From positions 1 through 64,000 of the forward strand of contig NZ_CAJYPS010000031.1 of the NCBI RefSeq assembly GCF_913777145.1: 64,000 bases of DNA, read 5' to 3'. Numbering within the stretch: position 1 is the stretch's first letter; every line of letters begins with the position of its first letter. This DNA comes from an uncultured Roseateles sp. GTDB lineage: Bacteria; Pseudomonadota; Gammaproteobacteria; Burkholderiales; Burkholderiaceae_C. Under the pieces are notes generated by a model. It was not told the origin of the DNA. It did no database searches and was given only the letters and a program-made list of their open reading frames with translations. Shown piece after piece: positions 22,325 through 33,217 of this stretch. The translations under genes were made by a program, and so were the position numbers.

Positions 22325-22903
22325 TCAGTAGCTGTACGCGAGGCCCAGCTGCAGCAGCGGCCGGAAGCGCAGGTCGCGCCAGGCTTCCTCCACGCCCAGT
22401 GCGCTGGAGCGGCCCAGACGCACGCTGCCCAGCGAGCCCGACATCAGCCCCAGGTCGGCGCTGAAGGCCAGGCCGGTGTGGCGCAGCTGGGCCGAGTAGC
22501 CTATGCCCAGGTAGGAGAGGTTGGCACCCTGCTCCTGCCCTTCGGTGGGGCCGCTGAGCGCGTAGCTGCGCTGACCGACCAGGAAGCTGCCCGAGCCGGC
22601 GCCCAGCGCCAGGCCGCCGCTGCTCTGCGACAGCGACAGCGAGCCCATCATCAGTCCACCAGTGGCGCGCAGGCCGCCCTGCAGCCGGGCGCTGCCGGCG
22701 CTGGTGAGGTAGTAGTCGCCCATCAGGTTGGCGCTCAGCAGTCGCGAGCCGCCCAGCCGGGGCGATGCGTCGCTGCGGCCATCCAGGCTGCTGAGCTGCA
22801 GGCGGCCGGCCCAGCGGTAAAGACCCTGGCCCTCCGCCTGTGCCGACAAGGGCAGCAGGGTGGCGACGCTCAGCAGCACGAGGGTGATGGTCAGCCTGGC
22901 CAT
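22325..22903 (-). CDS. Hypothetical exported protein, probable small outer-membrane beta-barrel
   Basis: 192 aa; signal peptide MARLTITLVLLSVATLLPLSAQA; alternating hydrophobic pattern; aromatic C-terminus LGLAYSY. Confidence 0.75.
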   Translation of the reverse strand: MARLTITLVLLSVATLLPLSAQAEGQGLYRWAGRLQLSSLDGRSDASPRLGGSRLLSANLMGDYYLTSAGSARLQGGLRATGGLMMGSLSLSQSSGGLALGAGSGSFLVGQRSYALSGPTEGQEQGANLSYLGIGYSAQLRHTGLAFSADLGLMSGSLGSVRLGRSSALGVEEAWRDLRFRPLLQLGLAYSY

Positions 22904-23029
22904 GATGATCTCCCTGGAGGGGCACGCGGTGCGCGCCGGGAGTTCATGCTACGCCGTCGGTCGCCGTGCGTGAACCACGAACTGTCCGCAAAACCTCACG
23001 CAATCCGACGGCGCAGCGCGCCGCGTCAC

Positions 23030-23845
23030 TCAGCGGCGACCGCCGGTGACGCGGTCGCGCAGGCCCAGGTCTTGCCGCGTCTGCACCTGCTGGTAGGTCT
23101 CGCCCAGCAGCTGGCGCACCGGCTGGCCCTGGTCCCAGCCGTGCTCCATCAGCAGCCAGCCGCCTGGCGCCAGGTGGCTTGGTGCCTGGGCAACCAGGTG
23201 GCGCAGGTCGGCCAGGCCGTCGCCCTCGGGCGTCAACGCACCGCGCGGCTCGTGACGCAGCGCCGGCAGGTGGGGATCGTCGCCGGCGATATAGGGTGGG
23301 TTGCTGACGATGAGATCGAAGCGACGTCCGGTCAGCGGCTGGAACCAGCTGCCCGCCAGCCATTCCACGGTCAGGTCCAGGCGCCGGCCATTGCCGCGCG
23401 CCACCGCCAGCGCCGCGGCGCTGAGGTCCACCGCGCAGACTTCGGCGCGCGGGCAGGCGGCCTTGATCGCCAGTGCGATCGCGCCGCTGCCGGTGCCCAG
23501 GTCCACGACGCGGGGCTGGCCGGGCAGGTCGGCCAGCAGTTCCAGCGCCCAGTCCACCAGGGTTTCGGTGTCGGGGCGGGGGATCAGTGTGTCGGGCGTG
23601 ACCTGCAGGTCCAGGCCGTGGAAGGACTGCCAGCCGGTCAGGTGGGCCAGCGGTTCACCCGCGGCCAGCCGTTGCAGACCCTGGGCGGCGCGGGCGGGCA
23701 GGGGGGCGTCGTCATGGGTGATCAGCCAGGCACGTCCCTGGCCGGTCACATGGGCCAGCCAGGTCTGGGCATCGCCGCGCTCCACGCCCAGTTGGCGGGC
23801 CAGCGCCAGTGCCTGGGCGACGCTCAGCTCCCCGGCCTCGCTCAT
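23030..23845 (-). CDS. prmC: Peptide chain release factor N5-glutamine methyltransferase
   Basis: [30 protein letters not shown]..., [14 protein letters not shown] and [12 protein letters not shown] motifs; ATGA overlap with prfA. Start at 23845, not 25180. Confidence 0.94.
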   Translation of the reverse strand: MSEAGELSVAQALALARQLGVERGDAQTWLAHVTGQGRAWLITHDDAPLPARAAQGLQRLAAGEPLAHLTGWQSFHGLDLQVTPDTLIPRPDTETLVDWALELLADLPGQPRVVDLGTGSGAIALAIKAACPRAEVCAVDLSAAALAVARGNGRRLDLTVEWLAGSWFQPLTGRRFDLIVSNPPYIAGDDPHLPALRHEPRGALTPEGDGLADLRHLVAQAPSHLAPGGWLLMEHGWDQGQPVRQLLGETYQQVQTRQDLGLRDRVTGGRR

Positions 23846-24927
23846 GCGCGGCCCTCTTCCAGCTGTGCCAGCTGGTCGGCCGCCTGGGCGGCCAGCAGGC
23901 CCTGGATCACGTCGCCCAGGTCGCCGTCCATGATCTGGCCCAGCTTGTAGAGGGTCAGGTTGATGCGGTGATCGGTGAGCCGGCCCTGCGGGAAGTTGTA
24001 GGTGCGGATGCGGTCGCTGCGGTCGCCGCTGCCTATCAGGCCCTTGCGGGTGGCGGCCTCCCGGGCTTCGCGTTCGATGCGCTCCTTGTCGCGCAGCCGT
24101 GCCTGCAGCACGGCCAGCGCCTTGGCCTTGTTGCGGTGCTGGCTGCGGTCGTCCTGGCACTCGGCCACCAGGCCGGTGGGCAGGTGGGTGACGCGTATCG
24201 CCGAGTCGGTCTTGTTGATGTGCTGGCCGCCAGCGCCGCTGGCGCGGAAGGTGTCTATGCGCAGGTCTGCCGGGTTGAGTGTGATCTCCTCGGCCTCGTC
24301 CGGCTCGGGCAGCACGGCCACGGTGCAGGCGCTGGTGTGGATGCGGCCCTGGCTTTCGGTGGCCGGCACGCGCTGCACGCGGTGGCCGCCGCTCTCGAAC
24401 TTGAGCCGGCCATAGACGCCGTCGCCCTCGATGCGCACCACCAGCTCCTTGTAGCCGCCGAGGTCCGATTCGTTGGCCGACATGATCTCGGTGCGCCAGC
24501 CCTGGCCTTCCGCAAAGCGCAGATACATGCGCGCCAGGTCGCCCGCGAACAGCGCGGACTCGTCGCCGCCGGCGCCGGCGCGGATTTCCAGGAAGGCGTT
24601 GCGCTCGTCGTCCGGGTCTTTGGGGATCAGTGCCAGCTGCAGCTGCTGCTCCAGCGCGGCCAGCGCGGCCTCGTTGAGGGCGATCTCCTCGCGGGCCATC
24701 TCGGCCATGTCGGGGTCGTCCTGCAATTCTCGGGCGGCGGCCTGGTCGGCCTCGTGCTGCTGGTAGCGCTGCCACAGCGTCACCAGCGATGACACCTCGG
24801 CCTGCTCCCGGGTCAGCGCACGGTAGCGCTTCATGTCGGCGGCCACGCTGCCGTCGGCCAGCGTGGTGTCGAGTTCGGCGAGGCGGAACGTCAGGCGTTC
24901 GAACTGCTGGCGCAGGGAGTCTTTCAT
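23842..24927 (-). CDS. prfA: Peptide chain release factor 1
   Basis: [26 protein letters not shown]..., [22 protein letters not shown] (GGQ motif). Confidence 0.97.
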   Translation of the reverse strand: MKDSLRQQFERLTFRLAELDTTLADGSVAADMKRYRALTREQAEVSSLVTLWQRYQQHEADQAAARELQDDPDMAEMAREEIALNEAALAALEQQLQLALIPKDPDDERNAFLEIRAGAGGDESALFAGDLARMYLRFAEGQGWRTEIMSANESDLGGYKELVVRIEGDGVYGRLKFESGGHRVQRVPATESQGRIHTSACTVAVLPEPDEAEEITLNPADLRIDTFRASGAGGQHINKTDSAIRVTHLPTGLVAECQDDRSQHRNKAKALAVLQARLRDKERIEREAREAATRKGLIGSGDRSDRIRTYNFPQGRLTDHRINLTLYKLGQIMDGDLGDVIQGLLAAQAADQLAQLEEGRA

Positions 24928-24998
24928 GGGGGGCGGGGCGGGGCAGTCGGGAAGAGCGACGCCAGGTGCGGGCGTCGGGCGGCGGCTGGGCTGTGCCG

Positions 24999-26261
24999 CT
25001 AGGACTGCCGGCCGCGCAGGAACAGGCGCGACACGGTCTGCGCCAGTTGCAGGCGCTGCTCGCCCTCGCTCGCGTGCAGCTCGGCCAGCGTGCCGTGCAG
25101 CAGCTTCTGCGTGAGGCCCTTGGACAGCGCGTCCAGTACCTCGTCCACGTCCGCGCCCTTGGCCAGCAGCTTGCGCGCACGGGCGGTTTCCAGCGTGCGC
25201 CACTCGTCGGCCTGCTGGTGCAGGGCCTGGATCAGCGGCACGGTGTGGCGCTGGTCCAGCCAGTGCATGAAGCTCTGCACACCCGTCTCGACGATGGCCT
25301 CGGCCTGCGCGACCGCGGCCTGACGCTTCTCGCCGGCGGTCTGCACCTGGGCGGCGAGCTCGTCCACGGTGTAGAGGTAGATGTCGGACAGCTGGCCCAC
25401 CTCGGGCTCGATGTCGCGCGGCACGGCCAGGTCCACCATGAACATGGGGCGGTGCTTGCGCTTCTTGAGCGCTCGCTCGACCGCGCCCAGGCCGATCAGC
25501 GGCAGGCTGGACGCGGTGCAGGACACGACGATGTCGAATTCGTGCAGGCGTTCGGGCAGGTCGGCCAGGCGCAGGGACTCGGCGCCGAACTGGTGGGCCA
25601 GCTTCTCGCCGCGCTCCAGCGTGCGGTTGGCCACCGCCATGTGGCGCGGCGTGCGCGCCGCGAAATGGGTGGCGGTGAGCTCGATCATCTCGCCCGCGCC
25701 CACGAACAGCACGCGCGTGCGGGCCAGGTCCTCGAACAGCTGGGCGGCCAGGCGCACCGCGGCGGCGGCCATGCTGATGGAGTGAGCGCCGATCTCGGTG
25801 GAGCTGCGCACCTCCTTGGCCACCGAGAAGCTGCGCTGGAACATCTGGTGCAGCGTGGTGCCTAAAGCGCCGGCGGCCTCGGCCTCCTTCACGGCCTGCT
25901 TGAGCTGGCCCAGGATCTGGGGTTCGCCCAGCACCATGGAGTCCAGCCCGCTGGCGACGCGGAAGGCGTGGCGTGCGGCGGCACTGCCCTGCATCACATA
26001 GGCATGCTCGCTGAGCTCACCGGCGCTGACACCGCCCGTGCTGGCCAGCCACGCGATGGCGGGCTGGACCTGGCTGCTGGGGCCGGCCACATAGAGCTCG
26101 GTGCGGTTGCAGGTGGACAGCAGCGCGGCCTCGGGCGTGCCCGGCAGCTTCTGGCGCAGCCCGGTCAGCGAGGGCGCCAGCTGCTCCAGCGTGAACGCAA
26201 AACGCCCGCGCAGATCCAGCGGGGCGGTGTTGTGATTCAGGCCGAGGGCAAAGACGGACAT
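24999..26261 (-). CDS. hemA: Glutamyl-tRNA reductase
   Basis: [23 protein letters not shown]...[12 protein letters not shown]; upstream of prfA-prmC as is typical. Confidence 0.96.
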   Translation of the reverse strand: MSVFALGLNHNTAPLDLRGRFAFTLEQLAPSLTGLRQKLPGTPEAALLSTCNRTELYVAGPSSQVQPAIAWLASTGGVSAGELSEHAYVMQGSAAARHAFRVASGLDSMVLGEPQILGQLKQAVKEAEAAGALGTTLHQMFQRSFSVAKEVRSSTEIGAHSISMAAAAVRLAAQLFEDLARTRVLFVGAGEMIELTATHFAARTPRHMAVANRTLERGEKLAHQFGAESLRLADLPERLHEFDIVVSCTASSLPLIGLGAVERALKKRKHRPMFMVDLAVPRDIEPEVGQLSDIYLYTVDELAAQVQTAGEKRQAAVAQAEAIVETGVQSFMHWLDQRHTVPLIQALHQQADEWRTLETARARKLLAKGADVDEVLDALSKGLTQKLLHGTLAELHASEGEQRLQLAQTVSRLFLRGRQS

Positions 26262-26324
26262 GGGGGCGGATTGTAGGATTCGCGGCTTTTCCCGGTCTGA
26301 CACCGATCAAGTGAACCGTGCGGT

Positions 26325-26600
26325 ATGAGCCCCTTGGACGCTTTCTGGCATGTTGCCAACCTCCTGTTGCCGCCCTGGGCGCTGGCCGCGCTGCTGGCCG
26401 GGGCGATCAAGGGTGCGTGGTGGCGCAGCACCCGCACGCTGGCCTGGCGGCGGCTGTGGCTGTGGGGCGGCTTGGGCGGCAGCGTCGCTTTGGGGCTGAC
26501 GCTGGCCTGGCTGGGGCGTGACGGCCGCATGGCCGGCTATGCGCTGCTGCTGCTGGGGGTGGCCCTGCCTCAGTGGTGGCTGCTGAGCTTCCGCCGCTGA
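26325..26600 (+). CDS. Small hydrophobic membrane protein, hypothetical
   Basis: 91 aa with two or three hydrophobic segments; divergent from hemA. Confidence 0.65.
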   Translation: MSPLDAFWHVANLLLPPWALAALLAGAIKGAWWRSTRTLAWRRLWLWGGLGGSVALGLTLAWLGRDGRMAGYALLLLGVALPQWWLLSFRR

Positions 26601-26618
26601 GGCCGCGTCCGGGCGCGC

Positions 26619-27992
26619 TCAGGCGCCCAGCACCGCCTCGCCGGTGAGCACCTCGCCGCGCAGCGAGTGCGCGAAGGCGGTGGTGATGCGCACGTCCACC
26701 AGATGGTTCATCAGCCGCGCCGAGCCGGGGAAGTTCACGATGCGGTTGCATTCGGTGCGGCCCATCAGCTCGGTGGCGTCCTTGCGCGAGCTGCCGGTCA
26801 CCAGCACCTTTTCGACCTTGCCCACCATGCCCTGGCTGATGCTCAGCGCATGGGCCTCGATCGCGGCCTGCAGCTCCTGCAGGCGCTTGACCTTGGTCTC
26901 GTAGGGCGTGCTGTCTTCCAGCGCGGCGGCCGGCGTGCCGGGGCGGGGGCTGAAGATGAAGCTGAACGACGCGTCGAAGCCGACGTCCTGCACCAGCTTC
27001 ATCAGCTTGGCGTGGTCCTCGTCGGTCTCGCCGGGGAAGCCGACGATGAAGTCGCTGGCCAGGCGCAGGTCCGGGCGGATGGCGCGCAGCTTGCGAACAA
27101 TGCTCTTGAACTCCAGCGCCGTGTAGCCACGCTTCATCGCCATCAGGATGCGGTCGCTGCCGTGCTGCACCGGCAGGTGCAGGTGGTTCACCAGCTGCGG
27201 GATCTTGCCGTAGGCCTCGATGAGGCGGGGGCTGAACTCATTCGGGTGGCTGGTCGTGAAGCGCAGGCGCTGGATGCCGGGAATCTCGGCCGCGTACTCC
27301 AGCAGCAGCGCCAGGTCGGCGTAGTCGCCGGTGTCGCCCATCTTGCCGCGGTAGGCATTGACGTTCTGGCCCAGCAGGTTGATCTCCATCACGCCCTGGT
27401 CGGCCAGGCCGGCGATCTCGGTCAGCACGTCGTCAAACGGCCGCGAGACCTCTTCGCCGCGGGTGTAGGGCACGACGCAGTAGCTGCAGTACTTGGAGCA
27501 GCCTTCCATGATGGACACGAAGGCCGACGCGCCTTCCACCTTGGCGGGGGGCAGGTGGTCGAACTTCTCGATCTCGGGGAAGGAGATGTCCACCTGCGGG
27601 CGACGCTGTTCGCGGCGCGCCTCCAGCATCTGCGGCAGGCGGTGCAGGGTCTGCGGGCCGAACACCACGTCCACATAGGGCGCGCGCTCGATGATGGCCG
27701 CGCCTTCCTGGCTGGCCACGCAGCCGCCCACGCCGATCATCACGCCCTTGGCCTTGAGGTGCTTCACGCGGCCGAGGTCGCTGAACACCTTCTCCTGCGC
27801 CTTCTCACGCACCGAGCAGGTGTTGAACAGGATGAGGTCGGCCTGTTCCGGGTCGTCGGTGGGCGTGTAACCCTTGGCGGCCTCCAGCACATCGGCCATC
27901 TTGTCCGAGTCGTACTCGTTCATCTGGCAGCCGAAGGTCTTGATGTAGACCTTCTTGGAGGCCGGGGTCGTGTCGTCGGGGGTGGAGCTCAT
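26619..27992 (-). CDS. miaB: tRNA-2-methylthio-N6-dimethylallyladenosine synthase
   Basis: 457 aa; [15 protein letters not shown], radical-SAM [15 protein letters not shown]-terminal TRAM-like domain. Confidence 0.97.
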   Translation of the reverse strand: MSSTPDDTTPASKKVYIKTFGCQMNEYDSDKMADVLEAAKGYTPTDDPEQADLILFNTCSVREKAQEKVFSDLGRVKHLKAKGVMIGVGGCVASQEGAAIIERAPYVDVVFGPQTLHRLPQMLEARREQRRPQVDISFPEIEKFDHLPPAKVEGASAFVSIMEGCSKYCSYCVVPYTRGEEVSRPFDDVLTEIAGLADQGVMEINLLGQNVNAYRGKMGDTGDYADLALLLEYAAEIPGIQRLRFTTSHPNEFSPRLIEAYGKIPQLVNHLHLPVQHGSDRILMAMKRGYTALEFKSIVRKLRAIRPDLRLASDFIVGFPGETDEDHAKLMKLVQDVGFDASFSFIFSPRPGTPAAALEDSTPYETKVKRLQELQAAIEAHALSISQGMVGKVEKVLVTGSSRKDATELMGRTECNRIVNFPGSARLMNHLVDVRITTAFAHSLRGEVLTGEAVLGA

Positions 27993-28075
27993 GGTGGTAG
28001 CGGCCGGGGGGCGCCGCGTTGAAAGTCAGGGATGCCGCTCGATGGCGGCAAGCTTGGGCAGGGGCCGAGCGGGGC

Positions 28076-28453
28076 TCAGCGCTTGATCCAGGTCTGGTCG
28101 CCCGGGCTGAATTGCCAGGCGGCCGCTTCGGCCGGGGTGCGGGGCCAGGTTTTGTTGGCCAGCTCGACGGGGTTGAGCACCCACACGTCCAGGATCAGGC
28201 CGCTGCTCTCCACCGTGTAGTTCACGGTCAGCTTCTGGCCGGTGAGGCCGGCGGGTGGCACCCAGAGGTTGTTGTCGTTCTTGATGCGGGCGCCGGGCGC
28301 CAGCCGCGCGGGGCGGCCGTTCAGCAGTGCGTCGGGGAACTGCGTGATCTGTAGTTCGCCGCGCAACGCGGTTGCGGGGAAACTGCGGTGGGTTTGCGCG
28401 TGGGCGATCACGCAGCTGGCGGCCAGCGCCAGCGGGAGAACACAGCGGTACAT
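28076..28453 (-). CDS. Hypothetical exported protein
   Basis: 125 aa; signal peptide MYRCVLPLALAASCVIAHAQ; no family recognised with certainty. Confidence 0.75.
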   Translation of the reverse strand: MYRCVLPLALAASCVIAHAQTHRSFPATALRGELQITQFPDALLNGRPARLAPGARIKNDNNLWVPPAGLTGQKLTVNYTVESSGLILDVWVLNPVELANKTWPRTPAEAAAWQFSPGDQTWIKR

Positions 28454-28556
28454 GGTATCTGTCCAGTGGCTGCGGAATGAAATCGGCCCGGGCAGGGCCC
28501 AGGCCGACGAAAGCAGGTCAGATTGTACCGGCAGGGCCCCGCGGCCCTGCGGCGCC

Positions 28557-29126
28557 TCAGGCCGCCTGCTGGCGGCGACGCCAGGCGAGCAGGCCGGCCA
28601 CGCCCAGACCCATCAGCAGGTAGCTGGACGGCTCGGGCACGGCCGACACGGTGATGCTGCCGGCAACCGACTGTGCGGCGATGGTGTTCAGCGCCGAATC
28701 CAGCAGCGTGGTGTCGCTGAAGCTGATGTTGGAGGTGCCGATCGCGACGCTGTCGAAGTGGATGGTGGCCAGCACGCCGCCGCCGTTCACCCCGGGGATC
28801 AGGCCATTGAGCGAGTTGATGATGAAGCTCACCGTGCCCGCCGTGTTGTCGGTGGCGCCCTCAAACCAGGTGGTCGTGCCGCCGGTGCCGAGGAAAGCGC
28901 CTTCGGTGACGCTGCCCACCTGCAGCAGCGTCGGGTCGAAGCTGAACGACAGCTGGTAGGCGTACAGATCGCTGACGCCGCTGACCAGCAACTGCACATC
29001 AACACCCGACCCCAGCGTGACCGGGCTCACCGAGGCCACCGACACGGTGGGATCGGCCAGGGCCGGTGCGGCCAGGGCGCTCAGGCCCAGCAGGGCCGAC
29101 ATCAGACGGACTTTCGAACTCGCCAT
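28557..29126 (-). CDS. Cohesin-like-domain protein with PEP-CTERM sorting signal
   Basis: 189 aa; cohesin-like AYQLSFSFDPTLLQVGSVTEGAFL...GTVSFIINSLNG...GVLATIHFDSVAIGTSNISFSDTTLLDS; C-terminal VPEPSSYLLMGLGVAGLLAWRRRQ. Confidence 0.88.
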   Translation of the reverse strand: MASSKVRLMSALLGLSALAAPALADPTVSVASVSPVTLGSGVDVQLLVSGVSDLYAYQLSFSFDPTLLQVGSVTEGAFLGTGGTTTWFEGATDNTAGTVSFIINSLNGLIPGVNGGGVLATIHFDSVAIGTSNISFSDTTLLDSALNTIAAQSVAGSITVSAVPEPSSYLLMGLGVAGLLAWRRRQQAA

Positions 29127-29258
29127 GACGAGACGCTCCTCAGTTCAAGATGATTTGGAATCGGCGGCTCTCCCCCCGAACAGCCGTGGGCCCGATGTTT
29201 TGTCGCCGCGAAGGCGATGAACGAGGAGGAGCCTAGTCGCTCGCCCTGAGCCGGCACA

Positions 29259-29723
29259 TCAGGGTTTATCGCGGGGCGGGTCGGCCGCGCGGGCCTCGGC
29301 GGCGACGGCCTCCACCGCCGCCTCGAGCTCATTGAGCACCGCCGGGCCGGCCTCGCCGCGACGCCAGACCTGCTTGACCGAGCGGTCCTCGCGTTCAAGC
29401 TCAAGCCGGCTCCAGGGACCGTCCTGCAGTGTCGGGTCTGCGTAGTCGTCCGCCAGCGCGAGGAAGTTTTTCCCTATGAAAAGTGACGCGATGGCATGGA
29501 ATTGGCCCGTTCGCAAATGGGCGCTGAAACGCTGCTCCTGCGTGCCCATGCGCTCGTGCCCCGGGCTCACCCATTCCAGCGAATCGTCGCTGCGCAAGGT
29601 GATGCGCAGTGACTGCGCACAGCCCCCGCAGTCGCGTTCCAGGGTGATGGATCTGACCCCCGTGGACGAGGGGGGCGCGGCCGCGGCGCAGCTCAGCGCG
29701 AGCAGGGTCAATGTGGCTTTCAT
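29259..29723 (-). CDS. Hypothetical exported protein, possibly DUF6438-like
   Basis: MKATLTLLALSCAAAAPPSSTGVRSITLERDCGGCAQSLRITLRSDDSLEW...; start placed at 29723 by the signal peptide; DUF assignment from memory. Confidence 0.65.
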   Translation of the reverse strand: MKATLTLLALSCAAAAPPSSTGVRSITLERDCGGCAQSLRITLRSDDSLEWVSPGHERMGTQEQRFSAHLRTGQFHAIASLFIGKNFLALADDYADPTLQDGPWSRLELEREDRSVKQVWRRGEAGPAVLNELEAAVEAVAAEARAADPPRDKP

Positions 29724-29907
29724 GGGTTCCGACTGGCGTTTTCCCGGGCGTGCCGGGCCGGACAAGCTCATACATTTTGCTCGCCCAGTCGTGCGAAACA
29801 TCATTTTTCAGCGGCCAAGTCGTTGATTCATGAGGGGCACGGCATTGCCAACAAATCGTTGCGCCCGTCTTGAGGCGCCATGTTCGAGGGTTTAGGAGAA
29901 GGAAGCC

Positions 29908-32900
29908 ATGCAAATGAATTCGCCATCCCGTCGGCCGGGAACCGTGCCGTCCCGTCTGGGCCTGCTGGCTTGGAGTCTGGCGCTGGCCGGTCTGTCCGTG
30001 GCCGTGCCGGCGTCGGCCGCTTCGGCGGTCGCTTTGTCTCGCGGCACCGTGGCGGTGGCGAACCAGGGCGCTGGCGCCTACTGGCAAGACCTGGCCAGCC
30101 GCCCGGCGGCGCTTGCCGCTTCGGGTGCCAAGGTGTCCATCCAGGCGCGTGAATTCCGCGCGGCCACGCTGGACAAGCGCGGCATGGCCGCCTTCCTGCG
30201 CACCGCGCCGCTGGAGCGCAGCGACGCCGCGCGCCAGAGCCCGCTGATCGTGTCGCTGCCGCACCCGGACGGCGGCTTCCAGCGCTTCTCGGTCTACGAG
30301 TCGCCCATCATGGAGCCCAAGCTCGCCGCGGCGCATCCGGAAATCAAGACCTACGCTGGCCGCGGCGTGGATGACCCCAGCGCCTCGCTGCGCATGGACG
30401 TGACGCCCATGGGCCTGCATGCCTCGGTGCGCTCCAGCGCCGGCGCCTGGTACATCGACCCCTACTATCACCTGGACCAGAGCGTCTACGCGAGCTACCA
30501 CACGCGCAACCTGAGCAACGTGCACGGCGCGCTGGTCGAGCCGGATGTGCTGGAGCCGCAGCTCTCGCTGGATCGCAGCTTCTACCGCGCCGGTGATGCG
30601 GTCGAGGTGCGTGGCGCGGGCTTCACGCCGGGTGCGGCGGTCAGCGTGGTCGTGACCGACGAGAACGGCGGCACGCAGACGCTGCAGGCTGTGGCGGACG
30701 AAGAGGGCGTGGTGAAGGCGGGCTTCACCGCCGAGGGCCAGGGTGCCTATGAAGTGACGGCCAGCGCCGGCGCCAAGAGCACCACCAGCGCCTACCACGT
30801 GGTCGACAGCCAGGTCGAGCCCGCCGCCAGTGTGGCCGGCCAGCTGCGCGTCTACCGCCTGGCACTGCTGACCGACCCGTCCTATGCCACCTACTTCGGC
30901 GGCTCGGCCAATGTGACGGCCGCCAAGGTCACGCTGATCAACCGCGTGACCCAGGTCTACGAGGACGAGACCTCCATCCGCCTGGTGCTGATCAACGACA
31001 ACGACAAGCTCAATCTCGACACCGCGGCGCAGATGACCGGTGTGAACGGCCCCTGCGGCGGTTCGGCCTGCTTCACGAGCACGCAGGCCGCGCAGTGCGG
31101 CAGCAGCACGCTGAGCCGCAACCGTCAGGTGGTGGGCCTGCTGGTGGGCGCGAGCAATTTCGACATCGGCCACATCGGCCTGGGCCTGAACGGCGGCGGC
31201 ATCGCCTCGCTGGGCGTGGTGGGTGGCGGCAGCAAGGCTCAGGGCTGCACCGGCATCCCGACGCCGGTGGGCGACTTCTATGCGGTGGACTACGTGGCCC
31301 ACGAGATGGGTCACCAGTTCTCCGGCAACCACACCTTCAACGGCACGCAGGTCAACTGCTCGACCAGCAACCGCAATGCCGGCACCTCGGTGGAGCCGGG
31401 CAGCGGTTCGTCCATCATGGCCTACGCGGGCATCTGCTCGACCGACAACCTGCAGCCGCACAGCGACCCCTACTGGTCGCAGCGCAGCTTCGATGAGATC
31501 GTGGCCTATACCTCCGGCGCCGAGACCACGGTGACCGAGGTGCAGATGGCGGTGCTGACCAACTACTCGGGCACGCAGCAGTTCCAGCTCAAGTACAACG
31601 GCAATCTCTCCGCCCCCATCGTGCGCGGCAGCAACTTCACGACCGCGGGCGTGAAGGCGGCCATCGAGGGCATCGCTGGCTGGCCCACCGGTGGCACGGT
31701 GACCATCAGCTCGCTGACCGACACCGGCTTCACCATCACCTTCGGTGGCACGCCCTTCAGCGGCGTCAACGTGCCCACGCTGGAGCTGGTGCCGGCCACG
31801 GCCGACTTCAGCGGCTTCGTCGGCGAGATCGCGGCCGGTGGCCCCAGCACCAAGCGGGGCTCCACCCAGGTCGCCACCGGCAACAGCGCGCCGGTGGTCA
31901 CAGCGCCGGCGAGCTACACCATCCCGGTGCGCACGCCCTTCGCGCTGACCGGCAGCGCCACCGACCCCGATGGCGACACCGTCACCTATATGTGGGAGCA
32001 GAATGACCGGGGCGCCAGCGGCACCACGTCGGGCACGGGTCTGATCAGTCAGCCCAAGCTCAACGGCCCGCTGTTCCGCCAGTTCGGCACCCGCGCGGTG
32101 GTCAGCAGCAGCGACACGCTGCAGTACGGCTCGCCGGGTGAGAACCATGTGACGACCGACCCGACCCGTGTCTTCCCCGACATGGCGCAGATCCTGGCGA
32201 ACAACACCAATGCCGAGACCGGGGCCTGCTCGCTGGCCAACGCCAGCGCGCCGACCGCGTCCGAGATTGACTGCTTCTCCGAGTTCCTGCCGACCGCGGC
32301 CTATGTCGGCGCCTCCGGTGTCAACGCCAGCCCGGCGTCGCTGAACTTCCGCCTGACCGCCCGCGACGGTCGCGGTGGCGTCAACAGCGCCAACACCCAG
32401 CTGATCCTGGCGCCCAATGCCGGCCCCTTCCTCGTGACCTCGCCCAACACCGCGGTCACGCTGAATGCCGGCTCCACGCAGACCGTCACCTGGGCGGTGG
32501 CCGGCACCGACGTGGCACCGGTCAGCACCAGCGAGGTCAAGATCACGCTGTCCACCGACGGCGGCCTGAGCTTCCCCTATGTGCTGGCTGCCGCAACGCC
32601 CAACACCGGCAGCAAGGCCGTGGTGCTGCCGGCCGTGGCCACCACCAAGGGCCGCATCAAGGTCGAGGCCGTCGGCAATGTGTTCTTCGACGTGTCCAAC
32701 GCCGATTTCAGCATCCGCCTGGCGGGTGACGTGGACGGCAGCGGCAGCGTGGACTGCGCGGACGTCGCCATCGTGAAGGCCGCGCTGGGCCGCCGCCTCG
32801 GCCAGCCGGGCTACGACGCCCGGGCCGACATCGACGGCAATGGCGTGGTCGACGTGATGGACCTCACCGCAGTGACCCGCCTGCTGCCCGCCGGCACGCG

Positions 32901-32910
32901 CTGCAACTGA
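29908..32910 (+). CDS. Secreted reprolysin-like zinc metallopeptidase with C-terminal dockerin type-I-like domain
   Basis: 1000 aa; signal peptide; HEMGHQFSGNHTFNG (HExGHxxxxxH); C-terminus GDVDGSGSVDCADVAIVKAALGRRLGQPGYDARADIDGNGVVDVMDLTAVTRLL with two calcium-loop-like repeats. Confidence 0.92.
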   Translation: MQMNSPSRRPGTVPSRLGLLAWSLALAGLSVAVPASAASAVALSRGTVAVANQGAGAYWQDLASRPAALAASGAKVSIQAREFRAATLDKRGMAAFLRTAPLERSDAARQSPLIVSLPHPDGGFQRFSVYESPIMEPKLAAAHPEIKTYAGRGVDDPSASLRMDVTPMGLHASVRSSAGAWYIDPYYHLDQSVYASYHTRNLSNVHGALVEPDVLEPQLSLDRSFYRAGDAVEVRGAGFTPGAAVSVVVTDENGGTQTLQAVADEEGVVKAGFTAEGQGAYEVTASAGAKSTTSAYHVVDSQVEPAASVAGQLRVYRLALLTDPSYATYFGGSANVTAAKVTLINRVTQVYEDETSIRLVLINDNDKLNLDTAAQMTGVNGPCGGSACFTSTQAAQCGSSTLSRNRQVVGLLVGASNFDIGHIGLGLNGGGIASLGVVGGGSKAQGCTGIPTPVGDFYAVDYVAHEMGHQFSGNHTFNGTQVNCSTSNRNAGTSVEPGSGSSIMAYAGICSTDNLQPHSDPYWSQRSFDEIVAYTSGAETTVTEVQMAVLTNYSGTQQFQLKYNGNLSAPIVRGSNFTTAGVKAAIEGIAGWPTGGTVTISSLTDTGFTITFGGTPFSGVNVPTLELVPATADFSGFVGEIAAGGPSTKRGSTQVATGNSAPVVTAPASYTIPVRTPFALTGSATDPDGDTVTYMWEQNDRGASGTTSGTGLISQPKLNGPLFRQFGTRAVVSSSDTLQYGSPGENHVTTDPTRVFPDMAQILANNTNAETGACSLANASAPTASEIDCFSEFLPTAAYVGASGVNASPASLNFRLTARDGRGGVNSANTQLILAPNAGPFLVTSPNTAVTLNAGSTQTVTWAVAGTDVAPVSTSEVKITLSTDGGLSFPYVLAAATPNTGSKAVVLPAVATTKGRIKVEAVGNVFFDVSNADFSIRLAGDVDGSGSVDCADVAIVKAALGRRLGQPGYDARADIDGNGVVDVMDLTAVTRLLPAGTRCN

Positions 32911-32952
32911 GCGGCGTCTGTCGCCTTGGCCGCCTGAGTGCGGCCGTATCCG

Positions 32953-32982
32953 GGCCCACCCTTCACGGGGTGGGCCTTTTTT
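32953..32982 (+). terminator. Rho-independent terminator after dockerin metallopeptidase
   Basis: ggcccaccc-ttcacg-gggtgggcc then TTTTTT. Confidence 0.85.
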
Positions 32983-33131
32983 CTTGCCGGCATGCGCCGC
33001 CCGAATGCTCAGAAATGATCACTCGTCGGTGACGCCCCGGTCCAGACGACCGACCCTGGGCGGTGGTTCGTGAACCATCACACGGAAAAACGACGAGATG
33101 AAGTTCGGCCCGCAGGATTTGCGTCCGGGCC

Positions 33132-33158
33132 TTTAAGTCCCGCGGCGGGGCCGTCGCC
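33132..33158 (+). promoter_or_regulatory. Candidate flagellar-class promoter upstream of flagellin: TTTAAG-N15-GTCGCC
   Basis: Same hexamers and identical 15-nt spacing as at 43575 and 51105. Confidence 0.55.
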
Positions 33159-33217
33159 TTGTGGAGGGGAGGGCAGCTTCAGCCCCGCAACGACGAAACT
33201 CTTTAGGAGAGATCACC

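Noticed and set aside
23846-25180. Upstream extension of ORF 23030..25180
   Set aside because: Reads out of frame through prfA and the hemA end; true prmC starts at 23845.
29127-29258. Possible riboswitch-like leader upstream of the cohesin/PEP-CTERM gene
   Set aside because: GC-rich hairpins exist but no GEMM core or other recognised riboswitch consensus could be matched.
29724-32148. 915-aa minus ORF 29401..32148
   Set aside because: Antisense to the dockerin metallopeptidase; no domains.
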